Part shown: one piece after another, positions 26,060-33,638 of the stretch
Layout: each line of letters opens with the position of its first letter
How positions within the stretch are numbered: position 1 is the stretch's first letter
Origin: JBPRGH01 sp051418055
GTDB taxonomy: Bacteria; Bacteroidota; Bacteroidia; Cytophagales; Cyclobacteriaceae
Direction: 5' to 3'
Assembly (NCBI GenBank): GCA_051418055.1
Contig: JBPRGH010000044.1
Coordinates: 1 to 64,000, forward strand
DNA: 64,000 bases
Made by a program: the position numbers and the translations under genes
The notes under the pieces: model-generated
What the model saw: the letters and a program-made list of their open reading frames with translations, nothing else
Databases searched by the model: none
Told to the model about the DNA's origin: nothing

Positions 26060-26356
26060 ATGTATTTAACCGTTAGACTTGATACAGAGAACAATAGATT
26101 TTATATAAAAAATAATAATGGGAATAGTGAATTAAGGTTTAATAAGCTATCACCGAAGCTGTACGAATTAAATTTTTTACATATAAGTAGTAAATCAAAT
26201 ACTACAGAGATTGAAGAAGAGCTACTTTATAGTGCATGTTTATTTGCTCAGAAAGAAGGTATAAAAATTATCCCTGCATGTGATAAAGTTATCAAATATC
26301 TGAGCCAGCATAAGGAGTTTATGTGTATCACTTATCAGGAGCCTGCCAGCGCCTAA
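26060..26356 (+). CDS. NATase-type GCN5-related N-acetyltransferase-like small protein
   Basis: With the start at 26060 the protein is 98 residues (MYLTVRLDTENNRFYI). It shows the short GNAT (YjdJ/'N-acetyltransferase-like') pattern: a two-strand start, then LYELNFLHISSK, EIEEELLYSACLFAQKEGIKIIPACDKVIKYLSQHKEF. The last block (KIIPACDKVIKYLSQH) resembles the conserved YPxCPYV...H end of these proteins, although the RGRGIG acetyl-CoA loop is missing. Enzymatic activity is therefore doubtful. It lies between the DUF2383 gene and the HD-PycTM gene, 42 bp upstream of the latter. Confidence 0.6.
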   Translation: MYLTVRLDTENNRFYIKNNNGNSELRFNKLSPKLYELNFLHISSKSNTTEIEEELLYSACLFAQKEGIKIIPACDKVIKYLSQHKEFMCITYQEPASA

Positions 26357-26398
26357 AAATTTTTAACATTCTCATTCTTTTATAGTTAAGTTAATTAA

Positions 26399-27604
26399 AT
26401 GGAGGAGACCAAAGAAGAAAAAAAAGTTTCAGAAGAAGTTATAGCAGAAGCAGAAGAATTTATAAATCAGCTCTTCAAAGAAAAGCTTCCAAAACGCTGC
26501 CTTTTTCATAATTATAAACATACCACCGATGTAGTTGACTCGATAAGAGACCTCACGGAAAAAAGTGATATTACTGATAAGGATAAGGAGAAATTAATTT
26601 TAGCCGCATGGTTTCATGATTCGGGCATGACAGAAAATTATTTTGGCCATGAAAAATCAGGAGCCAAAATCGCTGAGGATTATTTAAAAAAATATAATTA
26701 TCCTGATGCTGATATAGATGAGATAAAAAAGCTTATTATCAGTACCGATCTCAAAGCTAAACCTAAAAATTATCTTGAAGAATTAATGCATGATGCTGAT
26801 CTGTCGCATATAGGTAAAAAAGGTTTTTTTAGAAAGGGTGAGCTTTTAAGGGTTGAAACTGAACATTTCACCAAAAAAACGTACTCGGAGCTTGAATGGC
26901 AAAAGAAGCAGTATGAGTTTTTGATTAATAATGATTTCATAACTCAGCCAGCTAAAGAAGAATATGAGAAGCGAAGGGCAAAGAATATTAAGAAGCAGCG
27001 TAATAATATTCATAAAGCCAGAAAAGTCACTACTCGTAAAAAGACAGGGAAAGATTTTGGGCGGGGAATTGATACACTATACCGGGCTACATACAGGAAT
27101 CATATTAATTTAAGTGCAATTGCTGATGGTAAGGCCAATATGATGATTAGTATTAATACAATCATCCTGTCGGTAATCGTTACCTTATCAGGTGCCAGCT
27201 TATCTTTAAGTGAAGGTTTTACCTTTGGGTCTCTTCGATATATCATGCCAATTTTTATTTTACTTTTGGGTTGTTTATCCTCAGTAGTTTATGCTATTAT
27301 TTCAGCACGGCCTAAGGTGACCCAGAAGGAAGTGGATATGGAAGAAGTTAAAAAGAACAATGATACTGTTCTTTATTTTGGTAATTTTTTAGGTATCCCC
27401 CGCGAAACATTTGTTAAGCATCTCCGACAGTTAAAAGAAGATCAGCAGTTTCTTTATGATAGTATGTCAATGGATTTATATAACCTGGGGCATGTACTGG
27501 AAAAAAAATACAGGCTTTTAAAAGTCTCCTATAACCTATTCATGATAGGATTAGTTGCAAGTGTTCTCACCTTTATTGTCACTTTTCTTATAACTAATGT
27601 ATAA
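26399..27604 (+). CDS. HD phosphohydrolase fused to Pycsar-type membrane effector domain (DUF5706)
   Basis: The 401-residue protein has two parts. Residues 25-190 are an HD-domain phosphohydrolase with metal ligands in HNYKHT (His37, His41) and AAWFHDSG (His73-Asp74), and further HDADLSHIG. Residues about 235-401 match the Pycsar effector membrane domain (PycTM): NHINLSAIADGKANMMISIN, two membrane helices (IILSVIVTLSGAS and IMPIFILLLGCLSSVVYAII), then a conserved tail (FGNFLGIPRETFVKHL) and a final membrane helix. In Pycsar phage defence a cyclic-nucleotide cyclase triggers such effectors to damage the membrane. Here no cyclase gene is nearby, so a stand-alone signalling role is more likely, with the HD part perhaps degrading a nucleotide signal. 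Its 3' end overlaps the next gene by 8 bp. Confidence 0.82.
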   Translation: MEETKEEKKVSEEVIAEAEEFINQLFKEKLPKRCLFHNYKHTTDVVDSIRDLTEKSDITDKDKEKLILAAWFHDSGMTENYFGHEKSGAKIAEDYLKKYNYPDADIDEIKKLIISTDLKAKPKNYLEELMHDADLSHIGKKGFFRKGELLRVETEHFTKKTYSELEWQKKQYEFLINNDFITQPAKEEYEKRRAKNIKKQRNNIHKARKVTTRKKTGKDFGRGIDTLYRATYRNHINLSAIADGKANMMISINTIILSVIVTLSGASLSLSEGFTFGSLRYIMPIFILLLGCLSSVVYAIISARPKVTQKEVDMEEVKKNNDTVLYFGNFLGIPRETFVKHLRQLKEDQQFLYDSMSMDLYNLGHVLEKKYRLLKVSYNLFMIGLVASVLTFIVTFLITNV

Positions 27605-30257
27605 AAACAGTTCACTTATTTTATTAGTGCTTTTCCTCTTTTGTTCGTGTAAAACTGTTCAAAAGAAGGGGCCTGTGGTGCAGCAGGAGCCCATAGAGGT
27701 TGATCGGCAGGATTCTTCCGTAGTAGTAAAGGCAGGTAAAATATATAAAGCTGGAGAGGTAAATCGTTTCTTGCTCGGCGACAACTACAGGGATGTATGG
27801 ACGGCGCCGGTGGAAGTGCCTATGATAAATATTGAAACAAAAAAAGGTGGTTTGGAGATATTAGGGGAAGGCGGCGGAATGCAAACCAAATCATTAAAAT
27901 TAAAGGCGGCCAATGATAAATTATATAGCCTGAGGAGCATTCAAAAAGATCCGTCGCCTGCACTTCCTAAAATGCTGCGATCTACCGTTGCCCAGGATGT
28001 TATACAGGATCTTATTTCGGCATCAAATCCATATGGCGCATTTATTTTACCTGGAATGGCTGAGGCAGCGGGTATTTATCATACTAATCCCGAGTTATAT
28101 TACCTGCCGGATACTCCTGAGCTGGGAGAATATCAGGATGAATTTGGTGGAATGCTGATGATGCTTGAAGAGGATGCAGATGAAGACTGGTCGGATTATG
28201 AAGATTTTGGGTTCACAGAAAATGCTGTAAGCACCAGTACAGTGAGGGAAGACCTAATGGAAGATAACGATAATCAGGTAGATCAGCGAGCCGTACTGCG
28301 CGCACGCCTTTTTGATATGTGGGTGGGTGACTGGGACCGTCATGAAGGTAACTGGCGTTGGGCAGAGCTGGATAAGGACGATCTTTTTGAGGAGGATAAA
28401 AAAGGAAATCTTTACAGGCCTATACCCGAAGACCGAGATAATGTATTTTTTCAGTTTGATGGCGTATTTCCCTGGATCCTTAGCCGGAAATGGGCTATCA
28501 GAAAATTTCAATCTTTTGAAGAAGAGGTTCGGGATATGAAGGGCCTTAATTACCAGGCACGTAATTTCGATCGTAGGTTCCTAACTGAGCTGTCACGAGA
28601 AGAGTGGCATGGAATAGCAGATACTTTACAACGACGCTTAACTAATGAGGTAATAAAGACGGCTGTCAATCAATGGCCTGATACGATTAATGACCTTCGG
28701 GGAGAGGAATATATACATAAGCTTAAAGTAAGAAGGGAAAAGTTGAAGGAATGGGCTGATGAATACTATGAGATTCTTGCAAAAGAAGTAGATATACATG
28801 GAAGCGATAAACATGAGTACTTTCTGGTAGAAAGGCTGGATGATGAACGTACTCGTGTAACAATGTATAAATCTAATGATGATGGAGGCAAGGAAAAGAT
28901 TCTCTATCAGCGAACTTTTTATACAGATGAAACAGATGAAGTTCGGCTGTATGGATTTGGTAACAAAGATTTTTTTGAGGTGACAGGTGAAGTGGATGAA
29001 AGTATAGTAGTTAGGATAATTGGGGGTGACGGGGAAGATGAAATAACAGATAAATCCTATGTAAGGGGCCGCGCTAAGAAAACAAAAGTGTATGATATTA
29101 AAGAAGATACTGATTTAAACCCAAGTGAGGAAACACGTGATTTTACAAGTAAAAGCCTGGATGCTAATCGCTATGATTATGATTATTTTGAATATGATTT
29201 CCTGGCACCTCAGGTGTTTTTGGGATATAACCAGGACGACGGGATTTTTATAGGTGGTGGTGTTTTAATTAAAACGAATGACTTCAGAAAGTATGATTTC
29301 AGTACGCAGCAACGTTTGGTTGCCAACTATGCTTTTCATACGGGAGCTTATAATATAATCTATGAGGGTTCTTTCCGTGAAGTCTTTAAAAAGCTTGATG
29401 TAGATGTTGATCTGCTGGCAAGGGCGCCAGATTTTGTTTCCAATTATTTTGGGTTAGGTAATGATACTGAGCGAATTATTGAAAATGAAGAATTCTATGA
29501 GTACAGAAAAATTGAAGCAAATCTTGATGTTGGATTTAAACTTCGATTTGGTGAAAATAATTTCCTAAAATTCGGGCCATCATATCGTTTTATGAATGTA
29601 TTAAGAGAAGCTGATAATTTTCTTGTTACACCTTTAGCTGATGTTGCTCAGGATGCTTTTGATGAAACTCATTACGCAGGAATGCTTTTTGAATCGGAAC
29701 TTGCTCATATAGATAACAAGCATTATCCAACCGGAGGTGTGAGATGGAATCTTACCTCCGGATGGTTCCATGGATTGTATGGAGAAAAACGGGATTACAG
29801 CAGGATCCAAAGTGATTTGACCTTGTATTACACACCTTTTAAAACACAGAATATACCCGTGACTTTTGCTTTCAGATTTGGGGGAGCAAGCAATATTGGT
29901 GATTTCTTTTTCTTTCAGGCAAATACTTTAGGAGGTAATCAGGGTTTTGGACGGCCGGGAAATTTAAGGGGATATGTGCGTGATCGTTTTTCAGGAAGGT
30001 CTGCATTATATCAGAATACAGAAGCACGAATAAGTCTTGCAAAATTCAGGTTTTATATACTTCCTGTAAGAATTGGATTAATTGGATTAATGGATCATGG
30101 AAGGGTATTTACTGATCTTGAAGAGTCTGATGAGTGGCATTCAGGATATGGAGGCGGACTGTTTATACAACCAGTTGATAAATGGGTATTAACAGCCACC
30201 TATGCCACATCAGAAGAAAATGGGTTGTGGTATGTGAACCTTGGATTTAATTTTTGA
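27597..30257 (+). CDS. Outer-membrane barrel (BamA/TamA-like) protein with kinase-like catalytic loop
   Basis: The 886-residue protein begins with a lipoprotein-like or classical signal peptide (LVLFLFCSC). A soluble region contains LFDMWVGDWDRHEGNW (about 237-252) and PIPEDRDNVFFQFDG (about 275-289). This pair resembles the DRHxxN catalytic loop and the following metal-binding Asp-Gly of the secreted or HipA/FAM20/CotH-like kinases. Residues about 530-886 form a barrel with strands typical of surface-antigen (Omp85-like) proteins (VFLGYNQDDGIFIGGGVL, SGWFHGLYGEKRDYSRIQSDLTLYYTPF, LGGNQGFGRPGNLRGYVRDRF). Similar two-part proteins occur in Bacteroidota, sometimes fused to a metallophosphoesterase. 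Kinase activity is only inferred. The gene is translationally coupled (8-bp overlap) to the HD-PycTM gene. Confidence 0.7.
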   Translation: MYKNSSLILLVLFLFCSCKTVQKKGPVVQQEPIEVDRQDSSVVVKAGKIYKAGEVNRFLLGDNYRDVWTAPVEVPMINIETKKGGLEILGEGGGMQTKSLKLKAANDKLYSLRSIQKDPSPALPKMLRSTVAQDVIQDLISASNPYGAFILPGMAEAAGIYHTNPELYYLPDTPELGEYQDEFGGMLMMLEEDADEDWSDYEDFGFTENAVSTSTVREDLMEDNDNQVDQRAVLRARLFDMWVGDWDRHEGNWRWAELDKDDLFEEDKKGNLYRPIPEDRDNVFFQFDGVFPWILSRKWAIRKFQSFEEEVRDMKGLNYQARNFDRRFLTELSREEWHGIADTLQRRLTNEVIKTAVNQWPDTINDLRGEEYIHKLKVRREKLKEWADEYYEILAKEVDIHGSDKHEYFLVERLDDERTRVTMYKSNDDGGKEKILYQRTFYTDETDEVRLYGFGNKDFFEVTGEVDESIVVRIIGGDGEDEITDKSYVRGRAKKTKVYDIKEDTDLNPSEETRDFTSKSLDANRYDYDYFEYDFLAPQVFLGYNQDDGIFIGGGVLIKTNDFRKYDFSTQQRLVANYAFHTGAYNIIYEGSFREVFKKLDVDVDLLARAPDFVSNYFGLGNDTERIIENEEFYEYRKIEANLDVGFKLRFGENNFLKFGPSYRFMNVLREADNFLVTPLADVAQDAFDETHYAGMLFESELAHIDNKHYPTGGVRWNLTSGWFHGLYGEKRDYSRIQSDLTLYYTPFKTQNIPVTFAFRFGGASNIGDFFFFQANTLGGNQGFGRPGNLRGYVRDRFSGRSALYQNTEARISLAKFRFYILPVRIGLIGLMDHGRVFTDLEESDEWHSGYGGGLFIQPVDKWVLTATYATSEENGLWYVNLGFNF

Positions 30258-30566
30258 TCAGCTGTGTTTCACCTGACGCATAAATGCTGCCAGGTCCTGA
30301 TCCGTATTTGCGCCATAAGCATTTGATATAGTTCCTTTCACCCCATCATTGGTTTTAAGTGCATAAAGGATAGTCATCATCCCCGGATCACTATCACCTT
30401 CAAATCGATATTCTTTTTCTATTTCCAACGCCTTAGGATCATAATTTTTGTCCTCCTGGTCTAAAATAAAAAGCCGTTCATTTTTGAAAGCAAAATCTTT
30501 TTCAAAACCCTCTTCTTTCAGGTCCTTCATTACTTCACTTAATGGTTTTAAATTGTGTCTTGACAT
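30258..30566 (-). CDS. Small conserved Bacteroidota protein (often misannotated as phosphoribosylpyrophosphate synthetase)
   Basis: The 102-residue protein has the pattern LSEVMKDLKEEGFEKDFAF, LEIEKEYRFEGDSDPGMMTILYAL and GVKGTISNAYGANTDQDL. I recognise this as a small cytoplasmic family in Bacteroidota that databases sometimes call PRPP synthetase without basis. Function unknown. It is convergent with the upstream barrel gene with zero gap and no visible terminator. Confidence 0.7.
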   Translation of the reverse strand: MSRHNLKPLSEVMKDLKEEGFEKDFAFKNERLFILDQEDKNYDPKALEIEKEYRFEGDSDPGMMTILYALKTNDGVKGTISNAYGANTDQDLAAFMRQVKHS

Positions 30567-30828
30567 GATTTTTGAATTGTTTATTATAATTAGTAATTCA
30601 TTATTTATCCTTCCCCAATAAAAGATCCTAGCTTTTCTCTACTAGCCAATCAGTTTTATTCTTCCCCATTTATGTAGAAAATAATGCACAGATAATGTTT
30701 TCAATCTTTTCTGATCCACCTGATATTGAGGCTGCTAGCTCTATAAAAAACTTTGGTACATAATTTTCATAAAGTAAACATGCGCAGGGTACTGTATGTT
30801 AAATAATAAACTAAAAATTAAAAAATTT

Positions 30829-31107
30829 ATGGATACTACATCAAAAGTAATAACAGGATTTATAGTAGGAGTTGCAGCGGGTGCTGCTGCAGGGATGTTA
30901 TTAGCTCCTCAAAGCGGAGATAGAACCCGTCGCAAGCTTAGCAAGGAAAGTGATCGAATGATAGATTCACTGGCAAACAATGTGAAAAATACGGTAGATG
31001 AGACCATAAAGGCAATCCGTAATACTTACAACACTAATATTGACGAACTGAGCAGCAATGCCAGGGAAGCTGCCCGTGATGCAAGATCTTCACTAAAGGT
31101 AAATTAA
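30829..31107 (+). CDS. YtxH domain-containing protein
   Basis: The start chosen at 30829 gives 92 residues (MDTTSKVITGFIVGVAAG); the longer frame from 30796 adds 11 weakly plausible residues. The pattern is a glycine/alanine-rich membrane helix (GFIVGVAAGAAAGMLLAPQSG) followed by DRTRRKLSKESDRMI and a charged helix. This matches YtxH-like general stress proteins of unknown biochemistry. It is 53 bp ahead of the CsbD gene, also a stress family. Confidence 0.85.
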   Translation: MDTTSKVITGFIVGVAAGAAAGMLLAPQSGDRTRRKLSKESDRMIDSLANNVKNTVDETIKAIRNTYNTNIDELSSNAREAARDARSSLKVN

Positions 31108-31160
31108 GACCTTTTTTTACTTTATTTATTAATTAATGTTTAACTAAAACTAAATATATT

Positions 31161-31346
31161 ATGACTGACGAAGAAATGAAAGGAAACTGGAATCAGATAA
31201 AAGGTAAGTTAAAGCAAAAGTACGGTCAACTGACTGATGATGACTTACGCTTTGTGGAAGGTAAAGAGGAAGAGACCTGGGGTCGTCTTCAGCAAAAAAC
31301 CGGAAAATCAAAGAGAGAATTAAGAGATGAAATTGAAAGACTATAA
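31161..31346 (+). CDS. CsbD family stress protein
   Basis: The 61-residue acidic-basic protein reads MTDEEMKGNWNQIKGKLKQ, then YGQLTDDDLRFVEGKEEE and TWGRLQQKTGKSKRELRDEI, the CsbD helical-bundle pattern. CsbD is a sigma-B or general-stress protein in Firmicutes and is widespread in Bacteroidota; function unknown. A hairpin follows at 31372-31403. Confidence 0.92.
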   Translation: MTDEEMKGNWNQIKGKLKQKYGQLTDDDLRFVEGKEEETWGRLQQKTGKSKRELRDEIERL

Positions 31347-31371
31347 CAAAAGATTGTAATATAGTTTTTCT

Positions 31372-31403
31372 CAAATCGGAACAGGTTTTTCCTGCTCCGA
31401 TTT
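31372..31403 (+). terminator. Hairpin terminator after the CsbD gene
   Basis: AAATCGGAACAGG and CCTGCTCCGATTT pair over about 13 bp with one internal mismatch around a TTTTT loop. A strong T run after the stem is absent. Confidence 0.6.
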
Positions 31404-31567
31404 GATTTAAACAATAATTGTTTACCACACATCATATTAAAATATAGCTATAGTTTTATAAAGGAATGTTCACCGATACCACACAAAAAAATTTAAGGAA
31501 GTACATTTTTCTATTGTTCATCAATCCAAATGCAAAAAATCAGATAAAAATATAGCAGTGATGTAAA

Positions 31568-31741
31568 ATGGTTAAGCAGATAAAAAATATTTTATTTAAA
31601 CCAGATCCAACAATTGTGATGGTGAAAGGGTTTCCTCATAAGGGCCCGTGTTTATTTACCCCAATTGAGGATTTAACAATTGACACGAAAGATGGAAGCA
31701 GATATGAACGCTCAGAAAAACGAGATGAAATTTTTTTATAA
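31568..31741 (+). CDS. Possible small gene of 57 residues overlapping the ArsC-like gene
   Basis: An ATG-started frame from 31568 reads MVKQIKNILFKPDPTIVM, then VKGFPHKGPCLFTPIEDL and ends ...EKRDEIFL. Composition is protein-like but no family is recognised. Its 3' end overlaps the 5' end of the ArsC-like gene in another frame. It could be the start of a small coding gene or chance. Confidence 0.35.
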   Translation: MVKQIKNILFKPDPTIVMVKGFPHKGPCLFTPIEDLTIDTKDGSRYERSEKRDEIFL

Positions 31742-32111
31742 CAGTGAGAAATATAATGACAGTAAAGCATTAGGGTATGCAAAAACTGCTAATAAAACGG
31801 TTAATGTACATGATGTTTCCAAAGAAGGGCTTACCCAGACACAGATTGCTGAGCTTGCTGAAAAAATGAATATATCCGTTAAGGAACTGGTAGATAAAAA
31901 CCATGAATTATATCTAACCGACTATAAAAAGAAAGACCTTCCGAATGAGGAATGGCTGAAATTATTGGAAGAGAACCCTTCTCTGATGAAGACGCCAATC
32001 GCAATGACTGCCAATGCAACATTTTATGTTGATGATCCTTACAAATTTGTAAACAGGGATATGGATCATGGTGGTATTGTAAGTGAAAAGGCGAATAAAG
32101 ACGAGAAGTAA
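31704..32111 (+). CDS. ArsC/Spx-like thioredoxin-fold protein lacking the catalytic cysteine
   Basis: The 135-residue protein (start at 31704 chosen; TTG at 31680 and ATGs at 31692 and 31725 are alternatives) aligns with the ArsC protein at 51461. The stretch ISVKELVDKNHELYL...EEWLKLLEENPSLMKTPI matches IPAEDLVRKNEDLYK...EDWLVILSENPKLIERPI with 21 identities in 45. Unlike ArsC it has no cysteine at all: the CRKS site is replaced by YNDSKA. It therefore cannot reduce arsenate and may act as an Spx-like regulator or a binding protein. It lies in the stress island, 32 bp before the coiled-coil protein gene. Confidence 0.7.
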   Translation: MNAQKNEMKFFYNSEKYNDSKALGYAKTANKTVNVHDVSKEGLTQTQIAELAEKMNISVKELVDKNHELYLTDYKKKDLPNEEWLKLLEENPSLMKTPIAMTANATFYVDDPYKFVNRDMDHGGIVSEKANKDEK

Positions 32112-32143
32112 ATTTAATGTTGTATTAAAAGAAGTATGATTAT

Positions 32144-32617
32144 ATGAAATCGATGCAGAATTATAGAAAAGCACTTTTGGGGATATCGCTTATCCTTTTA
32201 AGTTCAACCTTGATTTTTCAATGTACTCAGGGAGAAAGAGTAGAAAATGATGGTAATGAGATCTCCGAACAGGAATATCAGCAGGAGAAGCAGGAAATGA
32301 AGCAAGATATTAATAATGAAATAGCTGAAATAGATCGCGATCTTGAGAGGTTAGGTGATAGATTGGAGAATGCAGAAGGAGAGACTCGTCAAGAAATAGA
32401 AAATACACGTGAGGAACTGCGTGAAGAAAGAAGGCAGCTAAATAATGAGCTCCAAAAAATCGAAAATTCATCCCGTGAAAACTGGGAGGAGATAAAGGCA
32501 GAAACAAACCAAACTCTTGAGGAAATTGGAAAGGATCTGGAAAGGATTGGTAATGACATCGAAAGATTTTTTGAAAATGTAGAAGAGGAGCTCGAAACTG
32601 AAACTCAAACCAATTAA
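32144..32617 (+). CDS. Exported coiled-coil stress protein (sll1863-like)
   Basis: The 157-residue protein has a hydrophobic signal (LLGISLILLSSTLIFQC) with a cysteine in a poor lipobox. It continues as a long, highly charged coiled coil (EEYQQEKQEMKQDINNE-type heptads, IDRDLERLGDRLENAEGE, IGKDLERIGNDIERFF). Families annotated as sll1863-like stress proteins in Bacteroidota look like this. It may be an envelope protein, perhaps a lipoprotein. A clear terminator follows at 32642-32676. Confidence 0.6.
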   Translation: MKSMQNYRKALLGISLILLSSTLIFQCTQGERVENDGNEISEQEYQQEKQEMKQDINNEIAEIDRDLERLGDRLENAEGETRQEIENTREELREERRQLNNELQKIENSSRENWEEIKAETNQTLEEIGKDLERIGNDIERFFENVEEELETETQTN

Positions 32618-32641
32618 TTAGTATCTCATATTGGTAGATGG

Positions 32642-32676
32642 AACCCCAGGTTGATTTTTTTGACCTGGGGTTTTTT
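32642..32676 (+). terminator. Rho-independent terminator
   Basis: AACCCCAGGT and ACCTGGGGTT form a 10-bp stem followed by six T, ending the coiled-coil gene. Confidence 0.88.
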
Positions 32677-32807
32677 ATTTTTTTATTACAGCATAAAACC
32701 AATAAAGTGCTGATATATAATATATTATGTAGGAATATATGTTTTGTAAAATAACTATCTACACTTTATAGCGGTTAAGAAAAGGAGTTAATTAAAAATT
32801 TCAATTT

Positions 32808-33635
32808 ATGGATACCAATCAAGAGGTTTCAGATGCATCGGAAAAAATGGTTCGCCTGGGACTTGCTTCAAAAGGAGTTGTTTATAGTTTAATAGGTGTG
32901 CTTGCATTCTTAACGGCCATTGGAGGAGCCGGAGGTCAGACTACCGGAAAACAGGGTGCTTTAAAATGGTTGTTACAAGAGTCTTACGGTGCTTATTTAG
33001 TGGCTCTTATTGCTTTAGGACTATTTTTCTATGCCATATGGAGATTAGTACAGGCCTGGAGGAGTAATGCAGAAGATGCGAAGGGTATAGCCAAGCGGAT
33101 TGGGAGAGCAGGTAGTGGTATCCTATATGGGGCATTTGCTGTTTTTGCAGCAAAATTGGCCATTGATTCTTTCTCAGGAGGAGGAGGTTCAACAAATGGA
33201 GGTGGAGGTTCAAAACAGACACAGATAATACAGGAGTTGCTTCAACAATCATGGGGACAATATGTATTAATAGGGATAGGGATAATTATAATAGGAAGAA
33301 GCCTTTATTTGGGATATCAGGCAATTTCCGGAAAATATAAAAAGAAGGTAGAGAGCTATAAGATAGATGACAAATATAAGAGCTATCTGATTAAATCAGG
33401 AATGGCTGGTTATATCGCGCGGGGGATCGTCTTTTCTGTAATTGGTTATTTTATTATAAAAGCAGGTATTCAACATGATGCCAGCCAGGCTACACAAGGT
33501 ACAGGTGCAGCTATGGATTTCATTCAGGGAACAGGAGGTATTATTTTAATGCTTGCTGTTGCAGTAGGATTGATCTGTTATGGCATATTTATGTTTATGC
33601 AGGCCAGGTACAGAGATATTGAGTCAATTTTCTAA
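32808..33635 (+). CDS. DUF1206 multi-pass membrane protein
   Basis: The 275-residue protein has about six membrane helices arranged as repeated pairs (MVRLGLASKGVVYSLIGVLAFLTA; RIGRAGSGILYGAFAVFAAKL; KSGMAGYIARGIVFSVIGYFII), the DUF1206 repeat. Between them are short glycine-rich loops and Trp-Gln segments (QSWGQYVLIGIGI). It sits in the inner membrane with unknown function. It is 3 bp before topoisomerase IB on the same strand, so the two are likely cotranscribed; DUF1206 next to topoisomerase IB is a recurring Bacteroidota pairing I recognise only loosely. Confidence 0.86.
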   Translation: MDTNQEVSDASEKMVRLGLASKGVVYSLIGVLAFLTAIGGAGGQTTGKQGALKWLLQESYGAYLVALIALGLFFYAIWRLVQAWRSNAEDAKGIAKRIGRAGSGILYGAFAVFAAKLAIDSFSGGGGSTNGGGGSKQTQIIQELLQQSWGQYVLIGIGIIIIGRSLYLGYQAISGKYKKKVESYKIDDKYKSYLIKSGMAGYIARGIVFSVIGYFIIKAGIQHDASQATQGTGAAMDFIQGTGGIILMLAVAVGLICYGIFMFMQARYRDIESIF

Positions 33636-33638
33636 CAG

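Noticed and set aside
26399..27604. A complete Pycsar phage-defence system
   Set aside because: Only the effector-type membrane domain is present, fused to HD. No nucleotide cyclase gene is adjacent.
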